Assembly: GCA_916700875.1 (NCBI GenBank)
Contig: CAKAKS010000004.1
Coordinates: forward strand, 10,126,534-10,190,533
Direction: 5' to 3'
Source of the DNA: Sebastes aleutianus
Lineage: Eukaryota > Chordata > Actinopteri > Perciformes > Sebastidae
DNA: 64,000 nucleotides
Shown: positions 23,374-35,724 of the stretch, piece by piece
How positions within the stretch are numbered: position 1 is the first letter of the stretch
How the letters are laid out: the number at the start of each line of letters is the position of its first letter
Notes under the pieces: generated by a model
The model's input: only the letters and a program-made list of their open reading frames with translations
Database searches by the model: none
Told to the model about the DNA's origin: nothing
Program-made: the position numbers and the translations under genes

Positions 23374-24248
23374 TCTAACATCGACGTATTAAATTAAATG
23401 ATTGAAGAGAAATATACAAGATCAAACCTCTCAAAACCTTTACACAGTCGGGGGGAAAACATGCACACACAGACACCAAAACAAGAAAAAAATATTCCTG
23501 CTATCCCAGGATATAAGAATTCATTACTGTGTTAGCAGCAGTGTTACTTGGTATTCCCGGCTGCACCGGTCTGTCCCATATCTCTGGTCTCCATACAGTA
23601 TCTAGGTAGCTAAGAAGGTAGGCAGGTGATGAATGTTCAGTAATTGTAAGAGTTCAGTGGTAAAAAGATTCAAATCCATGACAGTGAGGAATGGAAGAGA
23701 GCCCCGGGGGAAATTTCAGGCTGTGAGGAAGTGCATCCAACCTGTCTAAATAACAGATCACACCTCAACTTGGTCACTTGCTCAGAACGTGCTCTCTGAT
23801 ATTAGAAATGTGCCTTTATTGCAAATGAGTTTCTCTGGGCGATCTGGTGCAGCGGCTTGTTTGTGTTATGCAAGTATAAAGTAGTATCAAAGCTGATGCA
23901 CACAACAAATCATGTACGACTTTTAGTAGGATTTAAGTTTCAGCAAGTAAATTGTGAAAGATTATAATTGAGAAGACATAAAACATGGGGAGAGCTCTCT
24001 ACAGTACTCCTGCTGCCGCTTTGAAGGGTTTGAGGTTTGCTCAGTGTGCACTATTTGCATAATTATGAGATGTTGAAGGGCTGTTGTGTGTTTGCATGGG
24101 TGCATCCATGTCTCTGCATGCATACAGTATAAGAGAGTGAGTTTGTGTGTGCATCATGCACATACATCTATTTGTGTTTGCGTCTTGTTTCATGTATAAC
24201 GTTTGTGTATCTATGCTTGTGTACAGTAAGGAATGCATGAAATGTGTC
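23374..24248. other. Single-copy non-coding DNA
   Basis: No gene or recognised repeat. The part at 24060-24240 is rich in TGTGTTTGCATG-type words. Confidence 0.5.
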
Positions 24249-24252
24249 TTAA

Positions 24253-24696
24253 AGACACAGCGTGTAACATTTCAGGGGGATATATAAACAGAACTATGTT
24301 GTCATTAATGTATAATCACCTGAAACTAAGAATTGTTTCAATCGTGATTTTGTTAGCTTAGAATGAGCCCTCTATATCTACATAGGGTGGGGGTCCTCTT
24401 CACAGAGTTCACCATGTTGCACCGCCATGTTTCTGCAGTAGTCCAAAATGGACAAACCAAACACTGGCTCTAGAAAGAACCTTTAGCATTTTTACGTACC
24501 GTAGTTCTCCGACACCCTTGTGATGTAACCTGAGCCACAGAGGGCAAAACCGCGGTATACTGCCAGCCGCCGTCTGACTTGAGTTGCTCTTTAAGTCATA
24601 TTATTATGGTAAAGATGGCCTCTGAGCGAGGCGAACGACTTTGCAGCTGCAGTCAGTTGGTTGCAATCTGCAACCACACTACAAGATGTCGTACCT
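24253..24696 (-). mobile_element. TTAA-flanked MITE, family C copy 1
   Basis: It is bounded by TTAA at 24249-24252 and 24697-24700. The left end AGACACAGCGTGTAACATTT and right end ending GATGTCGTACCT are worn forms of the family ends AGGTCCAGTGTGTAGGATTT. The interior shares CACCATGTTGCACCGCCATGT with the other copies. TTAA duplication is the signature of piggyBac-type transposition. Orientation is opposite to the copy at 37511. Confidence 0.8.
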
Positions 24697-24700
24697 TTAA

Positions 24701-25193
24701 AAGGGAACACCACCTAAATTAAGAATTCCAGTGTTATTTCCATGGCCTCGGAAAGTTTAGTCAATATTAGAGAACATGAGCTACTCTCTCTCAAACTTGT
24801 GATGTCATAGGGTATAAAGTCTAGAGCTGCTATGTAGACAATGAATCGGAGACTGATTTTGTGGATCCACAGAATGTTTTCTTTTGTCTTTTTTATAACT
24901 AAATGAGCGTTATTCTATTGTAGTGTTCTCAGTTGTGAACCAAAAAATGTTCCCATATACTCAGAACATTCCCCTGGGTGCTCTCAGTGTCATCAAAAAA
25001 ACATCTTTCCCTATTCATTGTCTATGGAGCAGTTCCACACTTTATACCTTATGATCATATCACAAATTTTAGTTTTACCACTCTAGTTTTAGGATTTGGG
25101 AGAGAGTTGTTCATGTTAACTAATATTTTTTGGACTGTCTTAGACCATAGGAATAACATGTATGAATTTTGAAAATGGGTATATAGTTCCCCT
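24701..25193 (+). mobile_element. TTAA-flanked MITE, family D copy 1
   Basis: It begins AAGGGAACACCACC directly after the TTAA that ends the preceding element and ends TATAGTTCCCCT before TTAA at 25194-25197. The short inverted ends are AGGGGAAC-like. The interior has GAGCTACTCTCTCTCAAA and GATGTCATAGGGTATAAAGT, shared with 33826-34548. It is non-coding. Confidence 0.8.
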
Positions 25194-25197
25194 TTAA

Positions 25198-25832
25198 TTG
25201 TGTCTGTGTGCTGTTGTTTCTTGGCTGTTGCTCAGGACTGTACATAATGCTGTTCCTCATCCAGGTGACTGCAAACCCAAAGTAAGTAGTGGTCAAATAA
25301 AACTCTAATCACATTAACTTCAATCTCAACCAATAATCTGCACCTTATTTAGACATGCAGCTTTAAACCACGTTCCACTAGGCTCAAGACAAACACTCCA
25401 CTCATTACCAGGGGATGTCTGATTTGGCCAGCGTGCCTTTGATTCTGACTGAAGATTTTCATGACTCACTGTAAAAGTCAAAATTAAACACAACAAAGAA
25501 TGGATTTTGTTTGGCAAGGAGCTCAATGAATAACAGGCTGTTTTTTTAATGACTGAGCTGTGATTGTTATCAGCGTTGTTATCAAGGATTTTGCAAGATC
25601 AGTGTGTGATTCACTGCTTTTTCATACATGAATGTGTAAATTTACTGAGTACTGTTCATGTCTTTTAATCTAGCTGTCATTATTTCATTCACCCTCTGTT
25701 TGACACTGCACCACTTAACCAGTCAAAACTCCAGTCATGAAGCTCAACATGCCGCATCCCATCCAACATGGAATGTCAAGTAGCATGTTTGAAGCTAAAC
25801 AAGCTTGCAGGAGATCACTGGCACACATTAAT
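25198..25832. other. Single-copy non-coding DNA
   Basis: Nothing recognised beyond ordinary unique sequence. Confidence 0.5.
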
Positions 25833-26434
25833 TAGACTGTCTATATAGATGGATGACGCGTCTCCACCTCCTCCCACTGTACAAAAGTGAACCCAAAATA
25901 CGGTCGCAGCTTGTTAGCGTGAGCCACCTAGCTGCTACTTTAGCACCACCGTAGCTGTTTGGCTAGAAAGACACAACAACTAACCATAATATCTATATAT
26001 CTACATTTATGATCAAATTCACACATGTTCTATTGACGGTTATGGAAAGTTAAAGTTACATCTCCTCTCTTGTACAATTCCTGAGCTTCTCGCTCTGAGA
26101 CTACTTCACTCAAAGCAGCCGTCAATCACAGCTGCCAATCATGACATCCCACCCCCTTTTTATAACATCAAATAACTGATTAAAACCAAACTTATCAGAA
26201 AACAACTGAACATACATCAGCGTGATACGAACTTTCAAAAATGACAGAAACCATCTTTGGGAAAAAAATATTTGACGTTTACTCTGACTTTTGAGTTTGG
26301 CTCATATCCCATCCGCTAACATGGAGAGGGCAGGATTTATGATCTATACTGCAACCCGCCACCAGGGGGCAAGCGAGATGCTTTGGCTTCACTTCTGGGA
26401 AGCTGTCATGTCGTCCATCTTTATATACGGTCTA
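25833..26434. mobile_element. Inverted-repeat MITE with TAGACYGTVTATA ends
   Basis: The left end TAGACTGTCTATATAGATGG is matched inversely by CCATCTTTATATACGGTCTA at the right end. It contains CGCCACCAGGGGGCAAGCGA, a segment I recall as common in fish repeats. The target duplication is unclear. The right end resembles the tail of the repeat at 1525-1915, suggesting a shared family or shared mobilising enzyme. Confidence 0.72.
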
Positions 26435-27309
26435 TGAATTGAAGCATTTCTTTCACACGATCGAGAGTCTTGGAACCTTATAATTATTGAGCAGTGGAGC
26501 TCTTTCATGTAGCTTTCTCTTTCTTGCTGTAATATTATCTTAATTTACCCATCAAGAACGGACAAAAGAACCTTATTTTATCAACAAGTGGCTGTCACTA
26601 ACTTTTACGGCTCATTTAATGAGTTTTCACAGATGTTGTATGATACTGTAGATATGAAAAATAAAGGCTGATGATGAATACCTTCTGTGGGTATGGTACT
26701 TCTGAAAAAGTTTTATAACTTCATCATCAAGGATGCCGCCTTGGTTACATTGCATAAATCATCAAGGATGCTTACACAGAGCGCTGCCTCCAGGCTACTT
26801 CCCAAAGGATAAAACTTTTTACTAATATTACGGGAAGACTTCATCACTTAGTCACAGCGAAACTGCATGAGACATCAGATGACGGGATGAAGCAGTCTGA
26901 TGCTAAAGGGTGATCACTGTTGTCGATACAGAACTGTATTCGTGGGCAACGTCTCCCTCAGGAAGGACGCAGATCTGCAGACAGGATGAAATTGGAGAGA
27001 CAGCGCAAAAGACAAAAACCTACAAACCTACTGCGTGTTGCCTCAAGCTGCTGTCGGCGTGCAACAACTTTACAATAAACTAACAATCTTAAGTTTAACT
27101 CGGCGGTCAGACAGACAAAATATAGGAGGAAGGAAAACACGAGGGGTCGTCTGCTTCACTGGAAGCAGGGCTCATAAAGAGCTGACCTTACCAAACAACA
27201 ACAAATGTCGACTTCCTCCTGTGTTAAGCTGTAGAAATACAAACCGGACAAGTAGTATTAGAGGGACAATCATCAGGCCCTCGCATTATTAATGACATAA
27301 TTACTGCAC

Positions 27310-27412
27310 ATAGACTGAACGAGGGAGAGAAAGAGGAAGAAAGAAAGAAGTGTAAAAAGGAAACAGAAAAACATGAGGCAGAGAGAAGGTTTTTAGAAAG
27401 AAAAGAGATGGA
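27310..27412 (+). repeat. Purine-rich tract
   Basis: A nearly continuous G/A strand (GAGGGAGAGAAAGAGGAAGA, then AAGAAAGAAG, GGAAACAGAAAAAC and GAGAGAAGG) with occasional pyrimidines. Confidence 0.6.
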
Positions 27413-28111
27413 TTGACATCCCCTTTAGGGTCTTGTGGAGAGGACATTTCCCCTCTATTTTGGGTGGCTGGACCCTCCCTCATTCTTAATTGGAGTCCTC
27501 GGCTGTATCCCACCGTCCCGCACTCGGGTGGCGCCCCCCAAGGTGCAGGGAATTACCGTGTCTGCCTCCCCTCCTCTATATTTAGGCCATTTAAGGTTGC
27601 GCGGCTTTAAAAGGGAAAGTCAAAAGATGCCATTCTTCATGAATGTCTGAGGATATGAATAGGGTCGCCGCTCCTCTCCCTGCGTCCCCTCAGGAGCTCA
27701 CCTTTTCAAATATAACGAATGCCTCAATTAAAATCCCTTTCAAACACCATGCTTATTTTTCGATAACAATCGTCCGCCGCTCCTCTGCTCTCTCTCGCTC
27801 TCTCTTCTCCGAGGAGGAGGAGAGGGGGATGTAAAGGGATGTGGAGGGCAGATGATGCTCCAGTGTAAAGAGAAATGAAATGAGGGAGAAAAGGAGAGAT
27901 AAACTTAGTAAAGCAGAGAAAGAGGAACAGAGAGAGAGAGATAACAGCAAGGGAGAGGTGTGTGAGAGGGGTGTAGTTATGGCGGAGGGATGGATGCAGG
28001 GCCTAGAATGATGTGAGCCAGCAGATGGCAGGGTAAGAACAGTAATATGGCCAGTTCCACTCTGTCTGTCTGTAGCCAAACAGCAGGTCAGTGGGGAGTC
28101 CTCAGCCTATA

Positions 28112-28145
28112 CGCACACATACACACACACGCACACACACACACA
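28112..28145. repeat. CA microsatellite
   Basis: CA units with T and G interruptions. Confidence 0.85.
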
Positions 28146-28509
28146 AAGGCAGAAATGCTCAAAACGGAAGCAATGCAAAAAAGCAATGCACGCACAGACA
28201 TAAACTTTTCCTTTAAATGCGTTCAATTACATAAAAAACACATTCAAGTGCATCATGTACCAACACAGACAACAATATTCATACGTCTAGATGCATTTAC
28301 TTATTAGACACATAAGCATGATAACATAGCAACGCACACATTCATATCAGGTAGAACTCCCACATATTTTCTTTGTTTTTGCCAGACGCGACCGTCTGCA
28401 AACATTTACTAAATGTTTTGTTTCTTTTGACACATAAAGTTGACTTGTTCTATCAGTAAGCAGGCCAAAATACTCCCACCGTCGTTCGCGCCGCGCCGTC
28501 GAGAGAGGG

Positions 28510-28700
28510 GTTGCGGGTGGCGTGTCTGATGCAAGTTAAAACTCTAATGGTTACAAGACAGTTTGTCGCCATTTGGGGCTCAAAGGGAAATGAAACTAAT
28601 GCTGAATAATGCGTTCTTAGGCCGTCATTAGCATCGGGAATAGTGAAGTGCATTAGGGCTCTATGGAAGATGGCTGGCTTTAATAAAAGACCACTTAAAG
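28510..28700. promoter_or_regulatory. Possible conserved non-coding element
   Basis: Unique sequence with GTCGCCATTTGG, ACTAATGCTGAATAATGCG, GCCGTCATTAGCATCGG, GAAGATGGC and GGCTTTAATAAAAG. High word complexity and no repeat similarity make it a good candidate for deep conservation, which cannot be tested here. Confidence 0.3.
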
Positions 28701-30000
28701 ACGGCAAACAACAGCAAACAAGTAAATCTAAAAAACATGGGCCCCGCTCGCTCTACTTAAGACCCGTGGACATTATCAGCATCTGAACTGTATGGCAGCG
28801 GAGATTAACTGCCTGGTGTTGTTTAGCTTAGCTTCATCTTGGCTGCGTTCGATTAAGCTCTAGGGAGGAAACCAAAGACAGACTTTTTCCATTCAGTAAT
28901 ATCGACTAATTAATAATTATGTCAATTCCTCCTGCCCCAGCTTTCGGTTACATGCTGGTTTTGCGGCCATGATATTTTTAGTTTTTTTTCATGCACAACA
29001 ACTCTGTTTACTGCGTCTTAAAAAACGTGCCTCTCCGCATGCAAATGCACACAACTAAATTAGACCGGAGTAAATGATGGTTTACTGTACATGTTGCACA
29101 GTGGTGCAAGTGGAGCGCGGAGGGTGTAAAACTGGATCAGTCGCTGTTAGGAGCTAACAAGCAGGCTTGTTGTGGAGTTCAGTGTGGTTTTCATGGAGAG
29201 CTCCAGCTGTTTCGCATAGAAGGGACATCAAGAGGCTCAAAGCTATCTGTGCCTTCGCTAAGAGGCAATATATTTGAACATTCTCCCTCTCCGTCTATAT
29301 GTGTCTCGCCCCCGCTATCTGTTCATACTGGTCTCTCCCTCTCTCTTCTTTCTTTGCCAGTCTAAACCAATAATGTATGATATCTTTATCTTGAGTCACG
29401 GTAATATCATATAGCACACAGACATCCCCACTTGCCTTTTGGGCTTTTTCCGCCTTTGACTCCGAGTGGATAGTCGTCGTCAAGAGCGTCTCCTGACAAT
29501 TTCTAAAATGCGGCGTAATGGTTTGTTTATGATTATTTTTCTGTAGAATTTGTCCCACTACTTCTGACTGATGTTTATAGAAGAGTTCACTGGCAAATTG
29601 GACGGCGAAATCCCCGGCGATTGTGTCCCTTACACATCCGCAGCAACCCCAGTAAATAAATCTCTCAGACTCCAATAAAATATGTGATTTCTTCCCTATG
29701 AATCATACAACATGGCCCGGCCTTCATTTCTGACCATACTGCATTGGCTGCAGGCTCTGAGATTTTTCAGAGAGAATTATAAGATATATGGAGTAGGACA
29801 CTGGTTGTTAAACTCTGTCAGGGAATACACACTCTCAAGCTGAGGTGATTTTGCAAACTGATTTGCAAGCGCAACTGGTGCATTATGCTGCCTTTATTAT
29901 ATTCAAACCATATTGTATTTATTCCCTTTTGGATTGCAGCAGTTTAGATCAGTAGTTTTTTTTTATTTTACATCTCCTGATAATCATTCACATTTTAATA

Positions 30001-30660
30001 TTTTATCTACATTTAGTATGATAAGGAAAAATTTCATAACATTTATTGTGATTTGTCGAACAGGTTACAGGTTACATCAGCATTGACAATTTTCAACAGG
30101 ATACCATGCATGCTGCCAGGCATCCTTTGGTTTTTATTCATTCTAACCCATTTTTGCCCGAAGACTGTATTTAATACGATATGGAAATAAAATGGCACAA
30201 CATTTGTTCTGATCGGTCAAAAGTCTTGAAATTTGGTACGGCCATACTTTGGGCAAGTAGCTAACAGTATAACTTCAACATTTTTAGATCACATAAAAAA
30301 TCACACTTTTATTAATAGTCAAAGTCAGGATTTTTGAAAAATACTAACAATTGTGTTTATTAAATTTGTTCCATATGAAATATCTTTCTTACACAGCATA
30401 TGTGTGCAGATCTTTGAGTGGAGTTCATAGATACCAAATACTTGATTGTAGTTTCTGAGATACAGTCATTTTCTTATCATACTATATCTAATATTTGCAC
30501 ACATGGGACTACTGTTTTTGCAACTTTTCAGCCAAAACAGTTTGACAGATTTGGAAAATTTTCTCCATATTTGTGCCCAGAAAACACTTCCACCAAAGGA
30601 AATTAAAAAATTCAGTTGTGGCCGCTAAAGGGTTAATTATATTTCAGCCTTTTTCTTAAA
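30001..30660. repeat. AT-rich stretch, possibly a decayed repeat
   Basis: It has the feel of an old interspersed element: TAACCCATTTTTGCCCG near 30147, AGTCTTGAAATTTGGTACGG near 30221 and GCCGCTAAAGGGTTAA near 30621. No inverted ends or second copy were found in this window, so the call is weak. Confidence 0.3.
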
Positions 30661-32639
30661 ATTCTCAGAGGTTAAACCACTATTTTTATGTAAAATATGA
30701 TGTCTTTAAATGGTTGACAAAGGAAATAAGCTTCTAAACAAAGTAGGGGATAATCATCCACACCTGTGTTGGCTGCTTGTGTATTGTTAAACTCCTTCCT
30801 GTCTCTTCTATTTACTCACTCCAGCATCACTCACACGAGTCCCTACCGGTGTCGGCCTAATATTATCCTCCTAAACCCAAACAGTAGTTTACTCCGCCGC
30901 TTTCCACCTCGCCGGGTCACAATGCAGCAGGCATGTCGAGGCAGACCTCTATTTAAAGATGGTGAAAATGTTTGGGTGGCTCAACCCTTTCAAATTAAAT
31001 GGATGGCATCCCAGGGAGGCCTATCAAAAATGATTAAAAAGGGTGGAAGACAGCATGTGTGTGAAGTGTCAAGACGAGTCGGCACAGGCTAGCCCGACCT
31101 GCACCGAGAGCCAGGAAGCTTATTAGCATTTCAGCGCATAGCAACCTGCCTAGCCCCGAGCACTGATCTTAACACGGTCTGTCCAAAACCGCACCGCTTT
31201 CTCTCTCTCTCTCCCCCCCCCCCTCTCTCCCATTCCTCTTTCTCCTCCTGCATGTGCAAAAAAACATTCATGTCAAGTCGGTGGTTTGCTCAAGTCAGGA
31301 ATGCTTCTGTGTTAAAACGTCAAACTGGAGCCGCAGCCTGACAGAGGGTGTTTGTATACGACACTCTGAGAAGTTTAATGCCGTCCAAATACTGCATGTG
31401 CGAAGAAGGTGATACCAAGTTCGCAGCTATCAGATCGTGGCATCAGATTGGGAGTGTTGAAATACATTAAAGCTGTGGTTTCAAACCGTCTGAGGTGGAA
31501 ATTGAATTTGACTCAGGCTCATTAAAACAGTAAAATTCTTGTCATGTTTGGACCCAGCAAAAAATGTCAGTTTTCATGAAGCCAACAGGCAAATTTAAAG
31601 TGCCATCGCCAACTTTTACCTAAGTTTATAGACGTTCATTTGGGAGACCTTTTAATTTATCCGTCTGACGCATAAAGTATGTTTAAGTTTCAGTTTGATC
31701 AAATGCTGCAAGAGTGTTTCAGTTAGAAAAAAGACCAGCCGGGCGCTGTGGGCTAAAAACCACTATCTGGACAAGAAGTGGCACTCTCTTTCATTTTTAA
31801 TCTCTGTCATTCCCTTTTTTCATCTCACCGTCTTTGTCTGAGTCGGTATTGCAACCTCTACTGCCAGACATTTTTCAGACAAAGGAAGTAAAGTTGAAGT
31901 AATTGGTATGTTTTAACCATAGCGAGAGCATATGGAATTGCCCGAATGTATTTCATCTTTCTCACCGGATGTTATTATGAAGATACCGTCCATAATTGAC
32001 TGCACTGATTACTGTAATCAAGCCGAAGCAAAATAATAATTTTCCAGTCAAATATCAAGGATCATATACCAAAAATGTAAGCTCAAAGACAACCTTTACT
32101 TATTAACAGAATAAAACAGATAAAACACAGCACGCAATAACAACCACTACGCCTCAGAAACATAAGCAACCACAGTCTTTTCAAAGGTTTCTGTATTATG
32201 TTTCCCTCCCTCCCTCCTCCCTCTGAGTTGCGAGGGCATCACAACCAGACCTGGACGCTTAATCAGTCACCGGTGCCGCGCCGTGTTTCGATATCAAGCA
32301 TTTCATATGACTTTATTGACTCCGAGTTTTTATGCTCTTCTTCATCCTGACAGTATAAAGAATGGGCTGACGGCGCTCTTCCGAGATTGGAGGCCATTTT
32401 GTGGCTGAGCTCTGTGCTCAACAATGTGACTAATGGGAAGCCCTGGAGGACTTTCGGGGGCATCACTCAAAAACAAAGTTTGAAACAGTGAGAAAGAGTG
32501 TTGTGTTTACAGATGTCAACAAGTCATTTAACATTTAAAAATGCTTATACTTCCCATGCAAACAAGACTTTGCAGAAAAAGGGGGTTGCTTCTAAAAAAT
32601 TGATAATTAAACTGTCATAATGTGCGGCTCACATGCGGC

Positions 32640-32830
32640 GGGTATCCTTTGTCCCCAGACTAGCTCGTCTCACTGAGGCGACCTTGGGAGGGGGAGCCTA
32701 CCTCATAGCTCCCAGCTCTCCACAAGCCCCCACAGAGCATCTCATTGTCTCAAATTAAAGATAAGGTCTGCCTACTCTGTGTACGGTAGCTACCCTACCT
32801 TTGGCATGTGGTCGTTGCTAATTACTTTGA
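32640..32830. promoter_or_regulatory. Possible conserved non-coding element
   Basis: Unique, moderately GC-rich sequence with GTCCCCAGACTAGCTCG, CTCACTGAGGCGACC, AAATTAAAGATAAGG and GTGGTCGTTGCTAATTAC. No repeat similarity. Regulatory role inferred. Confidence 0.25.
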
Positions 32831-33418
32831 GCTGTTAAGGGAGACATATCTGGGGAGACAGGCAGGAGGGAGAGACCTACAAACCCAGTTTAAAAGAAGA
32901 ATCTGATTTTCCCATTGCTCCCGATGGCTTTGTTTGACCTGTTGGATACGCATTGTTCTCTCGGATGTGTTATACCTGTTGTTTTGCTCTGCTCAGAGTG
33001 ATTTCCTGCAGCTCTGCAGATGGCGTTTGCAATCGTGTCTCAAATATTGCATCATGTGTAAATAAATCAGAGACAATGTATGGAAATATGTAGGGAGATG
33101 TGCAGTTACATGTTGTATTTATGAATGCGTTTGTTGGTGAGGTCTATATGCCCTTAGGAAGCTGCTAAAGTCCCAGTCCCTCATGTGAGCTGGCCCCGGC
33201 GTTAGGTAGTGGCCTGGGAGCAGTCAACTGTCATAAATAGGTGTAATTTGCTGTAAAACAATATCCGTGGTTAAACTCGATACGGGGTTGTGATTATTGA
33301 AAAAAAAGAAAAGAAAGAAAAGAACAAACGGCGAAAGCAATCATTAGTGAAAACAAAACAAAAGTGGCGTTAATCAATTTGAAACCGTAAATTAGCTGGC
33401 ATAAATCATGGTCCAGGC

Positions 33419-33450
33419 CGTGGCGGCGGCGGTGGCGGTGGTGGTGGTGT
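33419..33450. repeat. GGC/GGT trinucleotide tract
   Basis: About ten GGC or GGT units. Confidence 0.85.
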
Positions 33451-33479
33451 CAGGGATCTGGTTTAGCGCACTCGCTGCC

Positions 33480-33740
33480 TGGTAAACTGCTCCATTTAAC
33501 TCCCCTCCGACTCCCACTGGCTCATTGCTAAATAAGGATATCAATTAGGCTAAAGCACTCAGCAAAGGCTCCCAAGTTAACCATCAGCCGAGGCATGAAT
33601 GGATCTTTGGGGATATTGACTGCTGCGGCAATAGGTTTGTAAGTGGGCTGACCAAGGGGTAATTAAAGCAGCATTATCATGTTACGCCGTTTATGGTACT
33701 TCTGCGGCTCTATGGCGTCCATGCGAGCAGGGATGCAAAG
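33480..33740. promoter_or_regulatory. Possible conserved non-coding element
   Basis: A complex unique stretch with GCTCATTGCTAAATAAGG, ATATCAATTAGGC, ACCATCAGCCGAGGC and GGGGTAATTAAAGCAGC. The word mix resembles enhancers of developmental genes. Inference only. Confidence 0.3.
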
Positions 33741-33825
33741 GGAGAGATCATTTGCTTGTTTATTCTTGTAATCAAGTGATTTAAATGTGTAGAAAGGTCA
33801 GTTCTGGGTGTGTCTGAGGACTTAA

Positions 33826-34548
33826 AGGGGAACACCACCCAAATGAAGAATTACAATATGTTATTTCCATGGCTTAGGAAAGTTCAATCAATATGTTTGA
33901 ATATGAGCTACTCTCTCTCAAAGCCAGAAACCAGAGAAGTAAGTCTCAAACTTGTGATGTCATAGGGTATAAAGTCTGGAACTGCTCCATAGACAATGAA
34001 TGGTAGACTGATTTTGTGGATCCACAGAATGTTTGTTTTCTTTTTTTCTTTTATACCCAAATGAGCTTTATTCTATTGTAGTGTTTTCAGTTGTGAAATA
34101 GAAAATGTACCCATATACTCAGAACATTCCTCTGGGTGCTTTCAGGACGTTTTCATATTAGGTACGATTGATTCGTACCGTGCCCGAGTACGATTGCCGA
34201 CTCGTCATCATGCACATAAATTTGGTTAAGTTGAAATCAGCTGTTCTAGTGGCGGAGCATCGTCAAACACTTCATTCAAACATCACCAACTCTAGTTTGG
34301 TCGAAATAAACTCTTATTTCACCGAGTTTGATGTGAAAATATGCCGGCTCTGAGCCGCTGAGCATATTTCCCACATCATTGTTTATGGAGCAGTTACAAA
34401 CGTTATACCCAATTACATCACAAGTTTGAGTTACAGCACTCTAGTTTGGGGATTTGGGAGAGTATTTGATATTTATTAATATTTTTTGGACTGTCTTAGG
34501 CCATAGGAATGACATGCATGAATTTTGAAAAATGGGCATAGTTCACCT
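33826..34548 (+). mobile_element. TTAA-flanked MITE, family D copy 2 with insert
   Basis: It is bounded by TTAA at 33822-33825 and 34549-34552, starts AGGGGAACACCACC and ends CATAGTTCACCT. It matches the copy at 24701-25193 on both sides of about 217 extra bases (34146-34362), which replace about 14 bases of the family sequence. It keeps CTCAAACTTGTGATGTCA and TAAAGTCTGGAACTGCTCCA. Confidence 0.82.
34146..34362. mobile_element. Insert inside family D copy 2
   Basis: This sequence is absent from the sister copy at 24701-25193. It opens GACGTTTTCATATTAGG and contains ATTCGTACCGTGCCCGAGTA. It is probably a partial second MITE, but no matching inverted end is clear. Confidence 0.55.
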
Positions 34549-34789
34549 TTAAGTCTATTTTCATACAACTTATATGGCTGCCATAGCTTCAGGAATATAC
34601 AGTAGTTGATATAGTGTTTTTTAATCCTCTCGAACAGTACATGAAACATCAATACACTTGCATCTTACCTGTGCCATTTTAAAACCAAGTGTCAAAATGC
34701 TCATATCAAAGCCAATGCTATCCGTTGAGTTTCTGCGAGTTATGTCTTGACATGATGGGAGGAAAATCATAAGGAACAAGCTCAAGCCT

Positions 34790-34990
34790 GCCGCGCTATA
34801 CGAGGTGGCCTTGATGTATGTGCAATTACAGCATAATTACAGAGATAATTACTGTATGGGCAAGATTAATAACTTTATTAGCTCAAATGGTTAACTTTTT
34901 AAAGAGGGAAATGCATACGTTGGTCTTTGCAGATTTGAATGTGCTGAAAGTCAATTAACGGGGCTGATTTTGTATCTCATTACTCACGTG
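34790..34990. promoter_or_regulatory. Possible conserved non-coding element
   Basis: Three closely spaced copies of a CAATTACAG/TAATTACAG/TAATTACTG word at 34820-34855, then AAGATTAATAAC, TTTATTAGC and AGTCAATTAACGG. The dense TAATTA-type spacing favours homeodomain binding. Conservation is untested. Confidence 0.35.
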
Positions 34991-35705
34991 TTTCACCTTG
35001 GAAAGGCACCTTGAGGAGCTAAATTTAAAATGTAAAAAAAGGTCAGGAAGTCCCTCGTACAATTAAGCCAGGAGTTTCTAAGAATTCCATCATTTGTGAG
35101 GAAATGACAGTGTCTATTTTGGCCAGTCTAACGAGAAAGACCTACTTCAAAATTAAATCTGTCGGACCAGCCTCTTCAACATATCTCAATTACCAGAGGA
35201 GGTAGAGTTAACTACAGTCTGGACAGCTTTTTTCTGACCTTTTTGTCGTTTTCTCCTGTTGTTTTTGACTAAGCAAAAATCAGCCCTTAAGCTCCTTTGA
35301 GACAATAATAACTTCTCCTCTTTAATTTAGCCAACCCGACCATGTTGCCCCGTTGACGGGGCTAGATTTGTCTTATCAAGACCTATTAACCATTTCCATT
35401 TTCTTATTAAATGCATGCTGTATAATTTGTGATTTTTTTTCCCAACGTGATGTAATTATGATGTATCATTTCCCTCAAATAAAGGCCCTGTCCTCTCTTG
35501 GTGTTAATTTGAGCGTGTGAACTTTATACTTTGAACTAATTGGTTGCTGTCGAAATCCCCCTGAATGTGAGTAATTCGATCAGGTATTCCATAACCATTG
35601 TGCAATTTAATTTGAGTAATTTAATTGGATTTGACTGCTCATTTCTGGGCCACTCTCTCCACTCAGTATTCAAGAACTGCAGAGCTGCGGAGGTATCCTG
35701 AGGCA

Positions 35706-35724
35706 AACACACACACACACACAC
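35706..35724. repeat. CA microsatellite
   Basis: About nine CA units. Confidence 0.85.

Larger units (their letters stand above)
26435..30000. other. Single-copy non-coding DNA
   Basis: No gene recognised over about 3.6 kb. It contains two purine-rich tracts, a CA microsatellite and a possible regulatory block, all listed separately. The GC-rich word cluster at 28480-28505 is too small to be a CpG island. Confidence 0.5.
30661..33821. other. Single-copy non-coding DNA
   Basis: No gene recognised. It contains a TC/C-run at 31199-31228, a GGC/GGT tract and two possible regulatory blocks listed separately. Confidence 0.5.
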
